Counted from the stretch's first letter, positions 26,238 through 35,117 are shown. The stretch: DNA of 64,000 bases from Gemmobacter sp. (GCF_034676705.1 NZ_JAUCBS010000013.1:1376501-1440500), one strand, 5' to 3'. Numbers and translations are program-made. Notes: generated from the sequence alone by a model not told the origin.

Positions 26238-26266
26238 CCCTGCAACCCCTCGGATTGGAGCTGGAC

Positions 26267-27712
26267 ATGACAGGCCCCGCGAAACCGCCCCTCTGGGGCA
26301 CCGACTATCCGGATCTGATTCTGGGCACGCCCGGCAACGATATGATCTATGGCTATGCGAAACTTCCCGACACTGCCCCGACCGTTTCGGTCGGCAAGGG
26401 CGGGCTGGTGATCACGTTGCCGCTGTCCGATCTGTTGAAGCTCAAGGACCACGATGTCCTGTCCGGCGGCGCAGGCAACGATACCATCCTGGGCGGCGCC
26501 GGCGCTGACACGCTGTTCGGTGGCGACGGTCACGATGACCTGTATGGTGGCGACGGTGACGACCGGATCAAGGGCGGCGCCGGCCATGACCGCGCCTGGG
26601 GCGATGCGGGCGATGACCGCATCCATGGCGAGGATGGCAACGACACGCTGAAGGGCGGCGACGGGGCCGATACGCTTTATGGCGGCAATGGTCAGGATTT
26701 CCTGGAAGGCAATGCCGGCGATGACGAACTGGTCGGCGGTGGCGGGGCCGACTGGCTGGATGGCGGGGCCGGCAACGACCAGCTGTTCGGCGGCGCCAAC
26801 AAGGACACGCTTTATGGCGAATCCGGCGATGACAGTCTGGTCGGCGGCGATGGCGACGATCAGCTGTTCGGCGGCAGCGGCAACGACCAGCTGTTCGGCG
26901 GGGCGGCCAATGATCTGCTGTCGGGCGGCTCGGGCGATGACGAACTGCTCGGTGGCAACGGGGCCGATACCCTGTCTGGCGGCGAAGGTGCGGATGCGCT
27001 GTTCGGCGGCGATGGCAACGACCGTCTGGACGGCGGGTCGGGCAACGACTGGCTGCAAGGCGGATCGGCCCATGATGTGCTGACCGGCGGTTCGGGCGAT
27101 GACAAGCTGTTTGGCCAGAATGGCAATGACACGCTTTTTGGCGGCGAAGGCGACGACCTGCTGGAAGGCGGCGATGGCACCGATCTGATCTGGGGCGACA
27201 GCGGCAACGACACGCTGAACGGGGGCGCGGCGGCCGATACCCTGCATGGCGGCGAAGGCAACGATCTGGTCGGCGGCGGCGGCGGCTTTGACGCGGTCTA
27301 CGGCGGGCGTGGGAATGACACGCTGACCGGCGATGCCGGCAACGACCTGCTGGACGGCAGCCATGACGACGACGCGCTGTATGGCGGCACCGGCACCGAT
27401 ACCCTGATCGGGGGCGAGGGGAACGATACCCTGTTCGGCGGGCAGGGGGCCGATACCTTTGTCTGGCGCACCCAGGATGTCGATGCCTGGACCGATACTG
27501 TCGCCGATTTCGAGGCCGGCCGCGACAGCATCGACCTGACCAACCTGCTGCTGCTGGACCACGGCTGGACCGCCGACAGTTTCCTGACCGATGCCATGAG
27601 CCTGTCGGGCGACGGGGCCGTGCAGATTGCCATCGGTGACCTGACCATCCTTGTGCAGTCGGCCAGCCCGCTGCTGGTCGAGGATGTCTGGGGATCCATC
27701 CAGTTCGCCTGA
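26267..27712 (+). CDS. Secreted RTX protein made of 37 uninterrupted calcium-binding nonapeptides
   Basis: A 481-residue protein. Residues 67-399 are 37 consecutive nonapeptides of the GGxGxDxUx type without a break, preceded by one isolated copy (GTPGNDMIY). The C-terminal 80 residues (DTVADFEAGRDSIDLTNLL onward) look like a type I secretion domain. No catalytic module is present. Calcium should fold the repeats into a beta-roll outside the cell. Azotobacter AlgE epimerases carry similar R-modules that bind alginate, so beside AlgD this could be a polymer-binding matrix protein; that is inference. The ATG at 26267 has GGAG upstream; a TTG at 26255 is less likely. The 27-bp period is visible in the DNA. 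Confidence 0.88.
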   Translation: MTGPAKPPLWGTDYPDLILGTPGNDMIYGYAKLPDTAPTVSVGKGGLVITLPLSDLLKLKDHDVLSGGAGNDTILGGAGADTLFGGDGHDDLYGGDGDDRIKGGAGHDRAWGDAGDDRIHGEDGNDTLKGGDGADTLYGGNGQDFLEGNAGDDELVGGGGADWLDGGAGNDQLFGGANKDTLYGESGDDSLVGGDGDDQLFGGSGNDQLFGGAANDLLSGGSGDDELLGGNGADTLSGGEGADALFGGDGNDRLDGGSGNDWLQGGSAHDVLTGGSGDDKLFGQNGNDTLFGGEGDDLLEGGDGTDLIWGDSGNDTLNGGAAADTLHGGEGNDLVGGGGGFDAVYGGRGNDTLTGDAGNDLLDGSHDDDALYGGTGTDTLIGGEGNDTLFGGQGADTFVWRTQDVDAWTDTVADFEAGRDSIDLTNLLLLDHGWTADSFLTDAMSLSGDGAVQIAIGDLTILVQSASPLLVEDVWGSIQFA

Positions 27713-27733
27713 GGTTTGGTGCGTGCTGGTGAC

Positions 27734-27762
27734 GCGCCCGGGGGGCTGCCACCCCCGGGCGC
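27734..27762. terminator. Bidirectional 11-bp hairpin between the RTX and alg8-like genes
   Basis: GCGCCCGGGGG (27734-27744) and CCCCCGGGCGC (27752-27762) are perfect inverted arms with a 7-nt loop, placed between two convergent stops. There is no long T-run on either side. Confidence 0.7.
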
Positions 27763-27770
27763 AGGTCATT

Positions 27771-29375
27771 TCAGAACGGCAGCGGCAGCACGCCGGCATA
27801 GATGCCCAGAAACGTGGCAAAGGCCGCGACCGAGGTGACCAGCTGGAACAGTGCAAAACGGTCGCGCAGCGCGTCCACGCGGTTGCGCCGCCCGCCTACC
27901 GACTGGCCGCCGCGGTTGAACCACTTCTGCTTGGCCAGGTGGAACAGCATGTAGATCTTGACGCCCGCGTTGATCAGCTGGTTGAAATACAGGATGAACG
28001 GCCAGGCCAGATCGGGTTCGCGGGCATAGCGCCACAGCCAGGCCGACAGGAACAGCCGCGAGGCGATGACCCACAGGAACACGTTGACCGCATAGATCGG
28101 TTCCAGCAGCGTGCCGTAAATCGCCAGGATCGGGCTGACCATCATCGTCCACATGGCAATGCGCTGGTCCACCACGCACCACCAGATGAATGGCGGCACC
28201 ACCGCCGGACCCAGCGCAATGGCGCGGCTGCCGTTCCTCAGCATGTTCCCCGACCAGCGGCGGAAATTTTCCACCATGCGTTGCAGGCCGGACCCCTTGA
28301 TGATCTCGATCGTATAGACGCAGGCATCGGGGACATAGGTCATCCTGGCCCGCTTGGTCAGCAGGTGATACCAGGTCGATTTGTCATCGCCCGACAGAAA
28401 CCGGAAGCGACCCCATAGCCAGTGGTCCAGGTGATCGGCCTCGATGGTGCGGATGAACTGCGGGTCGATGATATGGCGCGCGCGGAACACGCTGAACCGC
28501 CCGGTCAACGTCAGCACCCGGTCGCTGACCGCATGGCTTTCCATCGCCAGCCGGCGCTGGGCAAAGCGCATGGTCAGCCATTTCTCGATCCAGGCGGGGC
28601 CAAAGCACATGACCTCTTCATCGGTGGTCAGGGCCTGCAAGTCGGGGTCGGCGCCGAACAGCGACAGGGTTTTTTCCAGCACGTCCGGCCCATAGACGGC
28701 ATCGCCATCCATGAAGATCACCAGATCGTCGGGTTCCACCCCGTGGCGCGACATGCCGCGCAGGATCAGGCCAATGGCCATCCGCTTGCCCGGCTGGTTC
28801 TGGCGCACAAAGATCACCTCGGCCAGATCGTCGGAAATGTCGGCACCGTGGGTTTCCACCATCTCGCGGATGTTCAGCTCATCCTCGGGGCTGCCGGTGC
28901 CGATCCAGATGGATGTGGGCACCCGTTCGCGCCGGATCTGCGACAGGATCGACAGCAGGACAAGGCGGGTGATCGCCCGTTCCTCGCGGTAGGTGGTCAT
29001 CTGGATGTGCAGCCGGCGCGGGCGCCAGCCGCTGTCCCAGATGCGCTGCGCCTGGGCGCGCTTTGGCGGCCACAGCATGCGCCGGTAGCTGTCGGACCGC
29101 AGCGCATGGTTGAACCACCAGCCAAACCGCCACAGCCCCAGCACCCCCAGCGCCAGCGTGATATGCAGCGTATCGGGGTGGACGAAGCGGTTGGGCACCA
29201 GCACGGCCACGCCCCACAGCACGCCGATCAGCAGGGCAAGCCGCAGCAGGAACACCGGGGAATAGCGCGCCATGCCCTGCGGCGCCGGGCTGATCTGGGC
29301 GCGCAGGCGGCGGGCGATTTCCTTTTCCAGCGCGTAATCGCCTTCGGGCACGTAGCCGTCAGGGCCGGCGGTCAT
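27771..29375 (-). CDS. alg8: Alg8-like mannuronan synthase (GT2 membrane glycosyltransferase)
   Basis: A 534-residue membrane glycosyltransferase. Two hydrophobic helices lie near the N-terminus and several at the C-terminus, with a GT2 catalytic domain between. Motifs include IFMDGDAVYGPDVL (DxD), VLTLTGRFSVFRA, DHWLWGRFRFLSGDDKSTW and ENFRRWSGNMLRNGSRA, all close to Pseudomonas Alg8 as I remember it, more so than to cellulose or hyaluronan synthases. It would polymerise GDP-mannuronate at the inner membrane. The ATG at 29375 overlaps the Alg44-like stop as ATGA. Long antisense frames here are shadows. Confidence 0.86.
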   Translation of the reverse strand: MTAGPDGYVPEGDYALEKEIARRLRAQISPAPQGMARYSPVFLLRLALLIGVLWGVAVLVPNRFVHPDTLHITLALGVLGLWRFGWWFNHALRSDSYRRMLWPPKRAQAQRIWDSGWRPRRLHIQMTTYREERAITRLVLLSILSQIRRERVPTSIWIGTGSPEDELNIREMVETHGADISDDLAEVIFVRQNQPGKRMAIGLILRGMSRHGVEPDDLVIFMDGDAVYGPDVLEKTLSLFGADPDLQALTTDEEVMCFGPAWIEKWLTMRFAQRRLAMESHAVSDRVLTLTGRFSVFRARHIIDPQFIRTIEADHLDHWLWGRFRFLSGDDKSTWYHLLTKRARMTYVPDACVYTIEIIKGSGLQRMVENFRRWSGNMLRNGSRAIALGPAVVPPFIWWCVVDQRIAMWTMMVSPILAIYGTLLEPIYAVNVFLWVIASRLFLSAWLWRYAREPDLAWPFILYFNQLINAGVKIYMLFHLAKQKWFNRGGQSVGGRRNRVDALRDRFALFQLVTSVAAFATFLGIYAGVLPLPF

Positions 29376-30697
29376 TCCTGCCCGCCCCGCAGCCAGTGCG
29401 CAATGTGTTCCGGCCTCAATGCCACGAACACCGGCATGCCTTCGACGAACAGGCGGCGGCTGTCCTCGACCCCCAGCCCGGGCACGGTGATGGTGGCGAC
29501 CAGCAGCTGATCCGCCCCGCGCCCGTCCACGGTAATGCGCTGCACCGCGCCCTGCACCGCCATCCGGGTGCCATCGCGCATATAGGCGATGTCGGCGCGC
29601 ATCCCGGGCCAGATTTTCAGCACCGCCGTGGCCGGCAGATGCGCGACGATGCTGCGCGGCTCGTCCAGCTCGAACGTCACCAGCGGATCGCCCGGGCGCA
29701 CCATGTCGAACGGGCGGACCAGATGTTTCAGCACCGTGCCGGGGCCCGGCACCGTCAGCGCCGTCGCCTCGGCCCGTTCGCGGAAACTGGCGATGCGGGC
29801 GGTCAGCCGGTCGATTTCCGCGCGCTGGGCGGTTGCCTCGCCCTCCAGTTTCAGGCGGACATCGTGGTAGTCGCCGGTATTGACCGACAGGCCCTGATCG
29901 AACCGTTCCGGCCCGCCGCGAAAGGCCGCGCGCGCCTCGGTCGCCTGGGCGGCATGGGCGGCAAGGCGGGCCTCGGTGGCGACCAGCATCTGGCCGGCCT
30001 CGGACTGGGCGGTCTCGGCCTCGGCCAGCAGGCGCAGCGCCTCCTGGTCGTCCAGCCGCACGACGATATCGCCGGCCTCGGCCTTGGCGCCGGCGGCCAC
30101 GGGCAGTTCGCGGACATAGCCGGCGACAGGGGCAAGGATCTGGCTGGTGGCGGCGGCGACATGGGCCGACAGCACAGGCACGGTGGAAAAGCGGTTCCAG
30201 GCCACCATGCCCAGAAACCCTGCCACCAGCACGAACAGCGTGCCATAATAGGCCAGGTTCACCAGCATGCGCGACCGGCGCGATCCGCTGCGCGCCTCGC
30301 CGGCCTTGCGTTCGGCCTCCGTCTCGCCCATCGGGACCAGATCGACGGGGGAATCCAGCGCGGTGATCATGTCGGCGGTGCTGGACATGCGCCCCGACAT
30401 CAGGTTGCGGTAGAACAGCGCCAGCGTTTCGCGCTGCCGCCCGGTCAGGTTGCGGAACAGATATTCGTTTTCGCCCGCGCCCTTTTCCAGTTCGATGGGG
30501 AAATACACCCCGGCGCCCTGGAACGGGATCGACAGCATCAGCCCGTCCAGTTCGCGCCCGGCCAGGTCGCGGGAATACAGCGCCTTCAGCGACCAGTCGT
30601 CCACCTTGACCGCCTGGCCGTCGGGAAAGCCGACATGCAGCGGTGCGCGCAGGCGGAACATCGTTTCGGCGCTGGGCGGTTCGTGGCGAACTTCCAC
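29372..30697 (-). CDS. alg44: Alg44-like protein: degenerate PilZ domain plus HlyD-type periplasmic part
   Basis: A 441-residue protein matching the Alg44 layout: N-terminal PilZ-like domain (about 13-95), one membrane helix (LAYYGTLFVLVAGFLGMVAW, about 145-164), then a HlyD/membrane-fusion-type periplasmic part with APVAGYVRELPVAAG. Alg44 is the c-di-GMP co-polymerase needed by Alg8. Hand alignment with Pseudomonas Alg44 keeps the second Arg and the DxS motif (DDWS), but the first Arg of RxxxR is Glu and the two later binding arginines are not arginine. c-di-GMP control is therefore doubtful. The GTG at 30697 has GGAG 9 nt upstream. It is first in a two-gene operon with alg8. Confidence 0.84.
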   Translation of the reverse strand: MEVRHEPPSAETMFRLRAPLHVGFPDGQAVKVDDWSLKALYSRDLAGRELDGLMLSIPFQGAGVYFPIELEKGAGENEYLFRNLTGRQRETLALFYRNLMSGRMSSTADMITALDSPVDLVPMGETEAERKAGEARSGSRRSRMLVNLAYYGTLFVLVAGFLGMVAWNRFSTVPVLSAHVAAATSQILAPVAGYVRELPVAAGAKAEAGDIVVRLDDQEALRLLAEAETAQSEAGQMLVATEARLAAHAAQATEARAAFRGGPERFDQGLSVNTGDYHDVRLKLEGEATAQRAEIDRLTARIASFRERAEATALTVPGPGTVLKHLVRPFDMVRPGDPLVTFELDEPRSIVAHLPATAVLKIWPGMRADIAYMRDGTRMAVQGAVQRITVDGRGADQLLVATITVPGLGVEDSRRLFVEGMPVFVALRPEHIAHWLRGGQE

Positions 30698-31014
30698 GGG
30701 GTTCTCCGTCTGGGATCGGGCGAAGGGTAATCCAGCCCGCGCCGCTTGGCCAGTGCGGGCAGGGGCCGACCGCAAGATTTGCACCCCGCGCGATGCCGGG
30801 GCGCAACTTGTGGACCCCCGCCTGCGCAACTGGTGCTGGACGCAAGGCCCGCGCCATGCTAACCGGCAGGCATGACTGGAACCGCGATCATCTGCATCTG
30901 CCGCATTACCTGCTGACATTCGTCAGGCGGGCCGTTCCAAGCTGTTCCCACGGAAAAGCGAAGTTGGTAAGCCCGCCCGGGAGACTGCCGCAAAGGCATC
31001 AGGGAAGGACTGCC
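30698..31014. other. Divergent control region between alg44 and cysS
   Basis: A 317-nt gap must contain promoters for the alg44-alg8 operon (leftward) and cysS (rightward). GCGCAACT occurs twice as a direct repeat (30801-30808 and 30824-30831). I see no convincing -35/-10 pair and no RNA gene or conserved small ORF. Confidence 0.5.
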
Positions 31015-32433
31015 ATGGCCCGCATCCGCTTGCGCAACACGATGACCCGCAAGGTTGACGATTTCGTGCCGCTCGATGAGCGTAACGTGCGGATGTATGT
31101 CTGCGGGCCTACCGTCTATGACCGCGCGCATCTGGGCAATGCCCGGCCCGTGGTGGTGTTCGACGTGCTGTTCCGCCTGCTGCGCCATGTCTATGGCGAG
31201 GCGGCGGTGACCTATGTGCGCAACTTCACCGACGTGGATGACAAGATCAACGCCAAGGCGGCCGAGACCGGGCGCCCGATCCGCGACATCACCGACGAAA
31301 CGATCCAGTGGTATCACGCCGACATGGACGCGCTGGGGGCGCTGCGGCCCACGGCGGAACCGCGGGCGACCGAATGGATCCCCGCCATGGTCGCGATGAT
31401 CGAAGGGTTGATCGCGGGCGGCCATGCCTATGCGGCGCAGGGGCATGTGCTGTTCCGCGTGCGGTCCTTTGCCGCCTATGGCGCGCTGTCGGGGCGGTCG
31501 GTCGATGACATGATCGCCGGGGCACGGGTCGAGGTGGCGCCCTACAAGGAAGATCCGATGGATTTCGTGCTGTGGAAACCCTCCACAGGCGGCCAGCCGG
31601 GGTGGGAGAGCCCTTGGGGCTTCGGCCGGCCGGGCTGGCATATCGAATGTTCGGCCATGTCCGACGGCCTGCTGTGGGAGGCGATGCAGGACCGGCTGTC
31701 GCCGCAGGCGCTGGCGGCGCCGCATGTGTTCGACATTCACGGCGGCGGGATCGACCTGCAATTCCCGCATCACGAAAACGAGGTCGCGCAAAGCTGCTGC
31801 GCCCATGGCGCCAGCGATCCGGCAACGGGATTTGCCCGCTACTGGCTGCACAATGAAATGCTGCTGGTCGAGGGCAGGAAGATGTCCAAGTCCCTGGGCA
31901 ATTTCTTCACCGTGCGGGAGTTGCTGGACAAGGGGATCCCGGGCGAGGTGATCCGCTATGTGTTCCTGATGACGCATTATTCCCGGCCGATGGACTGGAC
32001 GGCGGAGAAGGCGCGCGAGGCGGAAGGCGTGTTGCGCCGGTGGAGGGGGCTGGTCGAGGGCATCGAGCCCTCGACCAGCCCCGCGCCTGCCGTGCTGGAG
32101 GCACTTGCCGACGACCTGAACACCGCAGGCGCGCTGGCCGCGTTGCACGGGCTGGCATCGGCGGGGGATCATGCGGGGCTGAAGGCATCGGCGGGGATGC
32201 TGGGGTTGTTGGGTGACGGGATGGGGGAATGGCTCGCCGGGGCCGACCTTGCCCCGCTGGCTGGCCGGCTGGCCGGCCTGCGCGCCCAAGCCATGGTGGC
32301 CAAGGACTTTTCCGCCGTCGATGCGATGAAGGCGGCGCTGATCGCCGCGGGGGTCGAGGTGCGGATGTCGAAGGCCGGGGTGGAACTGGTGCCGGGGGCG
32401 GGGTTCGACGCGGAGAAGCTCAAGGATATCTGA
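31015..32433 (+). CDS. cysS: Cysteinyl-tRNA synthetase
   Basis: A 472-residue class I aminoacyl-tRNA synthetase charging tRNA-Cys. The zinc/substrate cysteine C30 is in MYVCGPTVYD, the HIGH-type motif is HLGN at 39-42, WHIECSAMS and FPHHENE give the other zinc ligands, and KMSKS lies at 289-293. Length is normal for the family. The ATG at 31015 (AGGGAAGGA upstream) begins the conserved MARIRLRNTMTRK; the longer upstream frame is intergenic. cimA follows after 123 nt. Confidence 0.96.
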   Translation: MARIRLRNTMTRKVDDFVPLDERNVRMYVCGPTVYDRAHLGNARPVVVFDVLFRLLRHVYGEAAVTYVRNFTDVDDKINAKAAETGRPIRDITDETIQWYHADMDALGALRPTAEPRATEWIPAMVAMIEGLIAGGHAYAAQGHVLFRVRSFAAYGALSGRSVDDMIAGARVEVAPYKEDPMDFVLWKPSTGGQPGWESPWGFGRPGWHIECSAMSDGLLWEAMQDRLSPQALAAPHVFDIHGGGIDLQFPHHENEVAQSCCAHGASDPATGFARYWLHNEMLLVEGRKMSKSLGNFFTVRELLDKGIPGEVIRYVFLMTHYSRPMDWTAEKAREAEGVLRRWRGLVEGIEPSTSPAPAVLEALADDLNTAGALAALHGLASAGDHAGLKASAGMLGLLGDGMGEWLAGADLAPLAGRLAGLRAQAMVAKDFSAVDAMKAALIAAGVEVRMSKAGVELVPGAGFDAEKLKDI

Positions 32434-32479
32434 CCGTTCTGCGGGGTGGCTGACCCCGGGGGGCCGTCTGCCCCCCGGA

Positions 32480-32508
32480 CCCCCCGAGGATATTTGGGTC
32501 AAAGCGAA
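32480..32508 (+). repeat. Dispersed 29-bp intergenic repeat, copy 1
   Basis: The sequence CCCCCCGAGGATATTTGG followed by GTCAAAGCGAA is repeated at 57667-57695 with two mismatches. A C/G-rich hairpin (GGGGGGCC ... CCCCCC) lies just upstream. Such repeats are common near gene ends in this bacterial family; function unknown. Confidence 0.7.
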
Positions 32509-32556
32509 AGAGGGGCGCGGAGTCCCGGTCGGGACAAGGCGAGAGGGAGGCGAGGC

Positions 32557-34176
32557 GTGAAAGAACGTCTTTACCTATACGACACCACGCTGCGCGACGG
32601 GCAGCAGACGCAGGGCGTGCAATTCTCGGTCGCCGACAAGCTCCAGATCGCGCAGGCGCTGGATCTGCTGGGGGTGGATTACATCGAGGGCGGCTGGCCG
32701 GGCGCGAACCCGACCGACAGCGATTTCTTTGTCGCCCGGCCGCAGACGCGGGCCACATTCACCGCCTTTGGCATGACCAAGCGGGCCGGGCGGTCGGCCG
32801 CCAATGACGATGTGCTGGCCGCGGTGATGCGCGCCGGGACGCCGGCCGTCTGCCTGGTGGGCAAGACGCATGACTTTCATGTCACCACCGCGCTGGGGGT
32901 GACGCTGGAGGAGAATGTCGAGGCGATCGGCGCCTCGGTCGCGCATATGGTGGCCGAGGGGCGCGAGGCGCTGTTCGATGCCGAGCATTTCTTTGACGGC
33001 TGGAAGGCGAACCCCGCCTATGCGCTGGCCTGTCTGGATGCGGCCCATGCCGCCGGCGCGCGCTGGATCGTGCTGTGCGATACCAATGGCGGCACCCTGC
33101 CGGCCGAGGTGGGCCGCATCGTGGCCGAGGTGGTCGCGGCGGGGATCCCGGGCGAGCGGCTGGGGATTCATTGCCATGACGATACCGGCAATGCGGTGGC
33201 CTGTTCGCTGGCGGCCGTCGATGCCGGCGTGCGGCAGGTGCAGGGCACGCTGAACGGCCTGGGCGAACGCTGCGGCAATGCGAACCTGACCAGCCTGATC
33301 CCGACGCTGTTGCTGAAGGAACCCTATGCCAGCCGGTATGAGACCGGGGTGGCGCCGGCAACCCTGCCGCAGATGGTGCGGATCAGCCGGATGCTGGACG
33401 ATATCCTGAACCGCGTGCCCTTGCGCAGCGCGCCCTATGTCGGGGCCAGTGCATTTGCCCACAAGGCGGGGCTGCATGCCAGCGCGATCCTGAAGGATCC
33501 GTCCACCTACGAACATATCGAACCGGCGACGGTGGGCAACGAACGCGTCATCCCGATGTCCAATCAGGCGGGGCAGTCGAACCTGCGCGCCCGGCTGGCC
33601 GATGCCGGGTTGCAGGTGCCGGCCGGCGATCCGCGCCTGGCGCAGATCCTGGACCGGGTGAAGGAGCGCGAGGATCAGGGTTTTGCCTATGACGGGGCGC
33701 AGGCCAGTTTCGAGATGCTGGCCCGGGGCGTGCTGGGGCTGGTGCCGAAGTTCTTCGAGGTGGAACGCTACCGCGTGATCGTGGAGCGCCGCCGCAACCG
33801 CGAGGGGCGCAATGTCAGCCTGTCCGAGGCGGTGGTGGTGGTGAAGATCGGCCAGCAGCGCGTGCTGTCGGTGTCGGAATCGCTGGACGAGGGGGGCGAG
33901 GACCGCGGCCCCGTCAATGCGCTGTCCACCGCGCTTGGCAAGGATCTGGGCCCCTATCAGGCCAGCATCGACGATATGAAGCTGGTCGATTTCAAGGTGC
34001 GGATCACGCAAGGCGGGGTCGATGCCGTGACCCGCGTCATCATCGACAGCGAGGACGGGCAGGGGCGGCGCTGGTCCACCGTGGGGGTCAGCCCGAACCT
34101 GGTCGATGCCAGCTTCATGGCGCTGCTGGATGCGGTGACCTGGAAGCTGATCCGCGATGGCGCGGTGCCGGCATGA
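32557..34176 (+). CDS. cimA: (R)-citramalate synthase (CimA)
   Basis: A 539-residue member of the isopropylmalate/homocitrate synthase family. DTTLRDGQQTQGVQFS begins the TIM barrel with the catalytic Arg and metal-binding Asp; IHCHDDTGNAVA carries the metal-binding histidines, and GLGERCGNANL follows. A C-terminal LeuA-type regulatory domain ends the protein. CimA-type enzymes join pyruvate and acetyl-CoA into citramalate, a threonine-independent route to isoleucine. Length and GQQTQGV favour CimA over LeuA. The GTG at 32557 has GGGAGG upstream; earlier starts would read the intergenic repeat. The stop overlaps the next start as ATGA. Confidence 0.9.
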   Translation: MKERLYLYDTTLRDGQQTQGVQFSVADKLQIAQALDLLGVDYIEGGWPGANPTDSDFFVARPQTRATFTAFGMTKRAGRSAANDDVLAAVMRAGTPAVCLVGKTHDFHVTTALGVTLEENVEAIGASVAHMVAEGREALFDAEHFFDGWKANPAYALACLDAAHAAGARWIVLCDTNGGTLPAEVGRIVAEVVAAGIPGERLGIHCHDDTGNAVACSLAAVDAGVRQVQGTLNGLGERCGNANLTSLIPTLLLKEPYASRYETGVAPATLPQMVRISRMLDDILNRVPLRSAPYVGASAFAHKAGLHASAILKDPSTYEHIEPATVGNERVIPMSNQAGQSNLRARLADAGLQVPAGDPRLAQILDRVKEREDQGFAYDGAQASFEMLARGVLGLVPKFFEVERYRVIVERRRNREGRNVSLSEAVVVVKIGQQRVLSVSESLDEGGEDRGPVNALSTALGKDLGPYQASIDDMKLVDFKVRITQGGVDAVTRVIIDSEDGQGRRWSTVGVSPNLVDASFMALLDAVTWKLIRDGAVPA

Positions 34177-34949
34177 CCGACGATCCCTGCCGCGCCCTGC
34201 TGGCCGGGGCCGACCCCGACCGGCTGCTGACCGTTGCAATGGCCCCGCTGGCCGCACAGGCGCGGCTGGTCGCGCTCTATGCGCTGAACGTGGAAATCTC
34301 GCGCGCGGCCTGGGCCAGCAGCCAGCAGCTGGTGGCCGAGATGCGCCTGCAATGGTGGCGCGACGTGCTGGAGGAGCTGGGGCAGGGCGCCCCGCCGCGT
34401 GCCGGGCATCCGGTGCTGGAGGCCTGCGGGTTCCTGCAAGGCGATGCGCCGGCCTGCGCCGCGCTGGACCGGCTGGCCGAGGCGCGGCGCTGGGACATCT
34501 GGTCCGAGCCGTTCGCCGGGGCCGATGCGCTGTGGGATCATCTGGATGCGACGGGGGGCACGCTGATGTGGCTGGCCGCCCGCAGCCTTGGCGCGCCTGC
34601 GGCGGCCGAGCCGGTGGTGCGGCTGCATGGCAGCGGGGCGGCGCTGGCCGGCTGGTTCCGCGCGGTGCCGGAACTGCTGGCGCGCGGGCGCCATCCGTTG
34701 CCCGACATGGCCGTCCATGCCATTTCCGATCTGGCGCTGGAGGGCATCGGGCGCATGGCGCTGGCCCGCGCCCGCCGGGCCGAAGTGCCGCGCGCCGCCG
34801 CCCCCGCGCTGCTGGCCGGCTGGCAGGCCGCGCCGCTGTTGTCGCTGGCGGTGCGGGAACCCGAAAGGGTGGCGGCCGGCACGCTGGGCCTGAGCGAATT
34901 CGCCCGGCGCGGGCGGCTGGCCTGGGGCGGGCTGACGGGGCGGTGGTAG
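34173..34949 (+). CDS. Squalene/phytoene synthase-fold protein, NDUFAF6-like
   Basis: A 258-residue all-helical protein of the squalene/phytoene synthase family. RLVALYALNVEISRA and MRLQWWRDVLEELGQG are typical of its short NDUFAF6-like branch. The two aspartate-rich DxxxD motifs that bind prenyl diphosphate are not seen, so it is probably not a terpene synthase. Mitochondrial relatives help assemble respiratory complex I, which is a possible role here. It overlaps cimA by 4 nt. The IS91-type element begins shortly downstream. Confidence 0.8.
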   Translation: MTDDPCRALLAGADPDRLLTVAMAPLAAQARLVALYALNVEISRAAWASSQQLVAEMRLQWWRDVLEELGQGAPPRAGHPVLEACGFLQGDAPACAALDRLAEARRWDIWSEPFAGADALWDHLDATGGTLMWLAARSLGAPAAAEPVVRLHGSGAALAGWFRAVPELLARGRHPLPDMAVHAISDLALEGIGRMALARARRAEVPRAAAPALLAGWQAAPLLSLAVREPERVAAGTLGLSEFARRGRLAWGGLTGRW

Positions 34950-35081
34950 GGGACACGGGCCGGTTCCTGGAGGGTCACCGGCTATGCGAAGAGCCCATGG
35001 ACGAAGCCGCTCCGCGGCAATGGTGCCCTTGGCTGGTGTTCGGCGTTGATCTGATCGTAGCGCCTTTGGCCGCGGGGCTTT

Positions 35082-35117
35082 CTGTCTGACGCTTGGGGTC
35101 TTCCCCTCATCAGACAG
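35082..35117 (+). promoter_or_regulatory. Nested hairpin in the leader of the recombinase gene
   Basis: CTGTCTGA (35082-35089) and TCAGACAG (35110-35117) are perfect inverted arms, with GGGG-TCTT-CCCC nested inside. It ends 10 nt before the ATG and touches the AGGAGG ribosome site, so it could limit translation or mark the element terminus. Confidence 0.5.

Noticed and set aside
26465..27460. CRISPR-like regular repeats with 27-bp period
   Set aside because: The period is three times nine codons and each unit encodes GGxGxDxUx; there are no unique spacers between constant repeats.
34173..34949. Phytoene or squalene synthase in a carotenoid/hopanoid pathway
   Set aside because: The DxxxD substrate motifs are not visible and no terpenoid genes are nearby; the NDUFAF6-like branch fits better.
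32575..34956. 793-codon minus-strand frame over cimA and the following gene
   Set aside because: Arg/Pro/His-rich composition, spans two well-supported genes, no recognisable fold.
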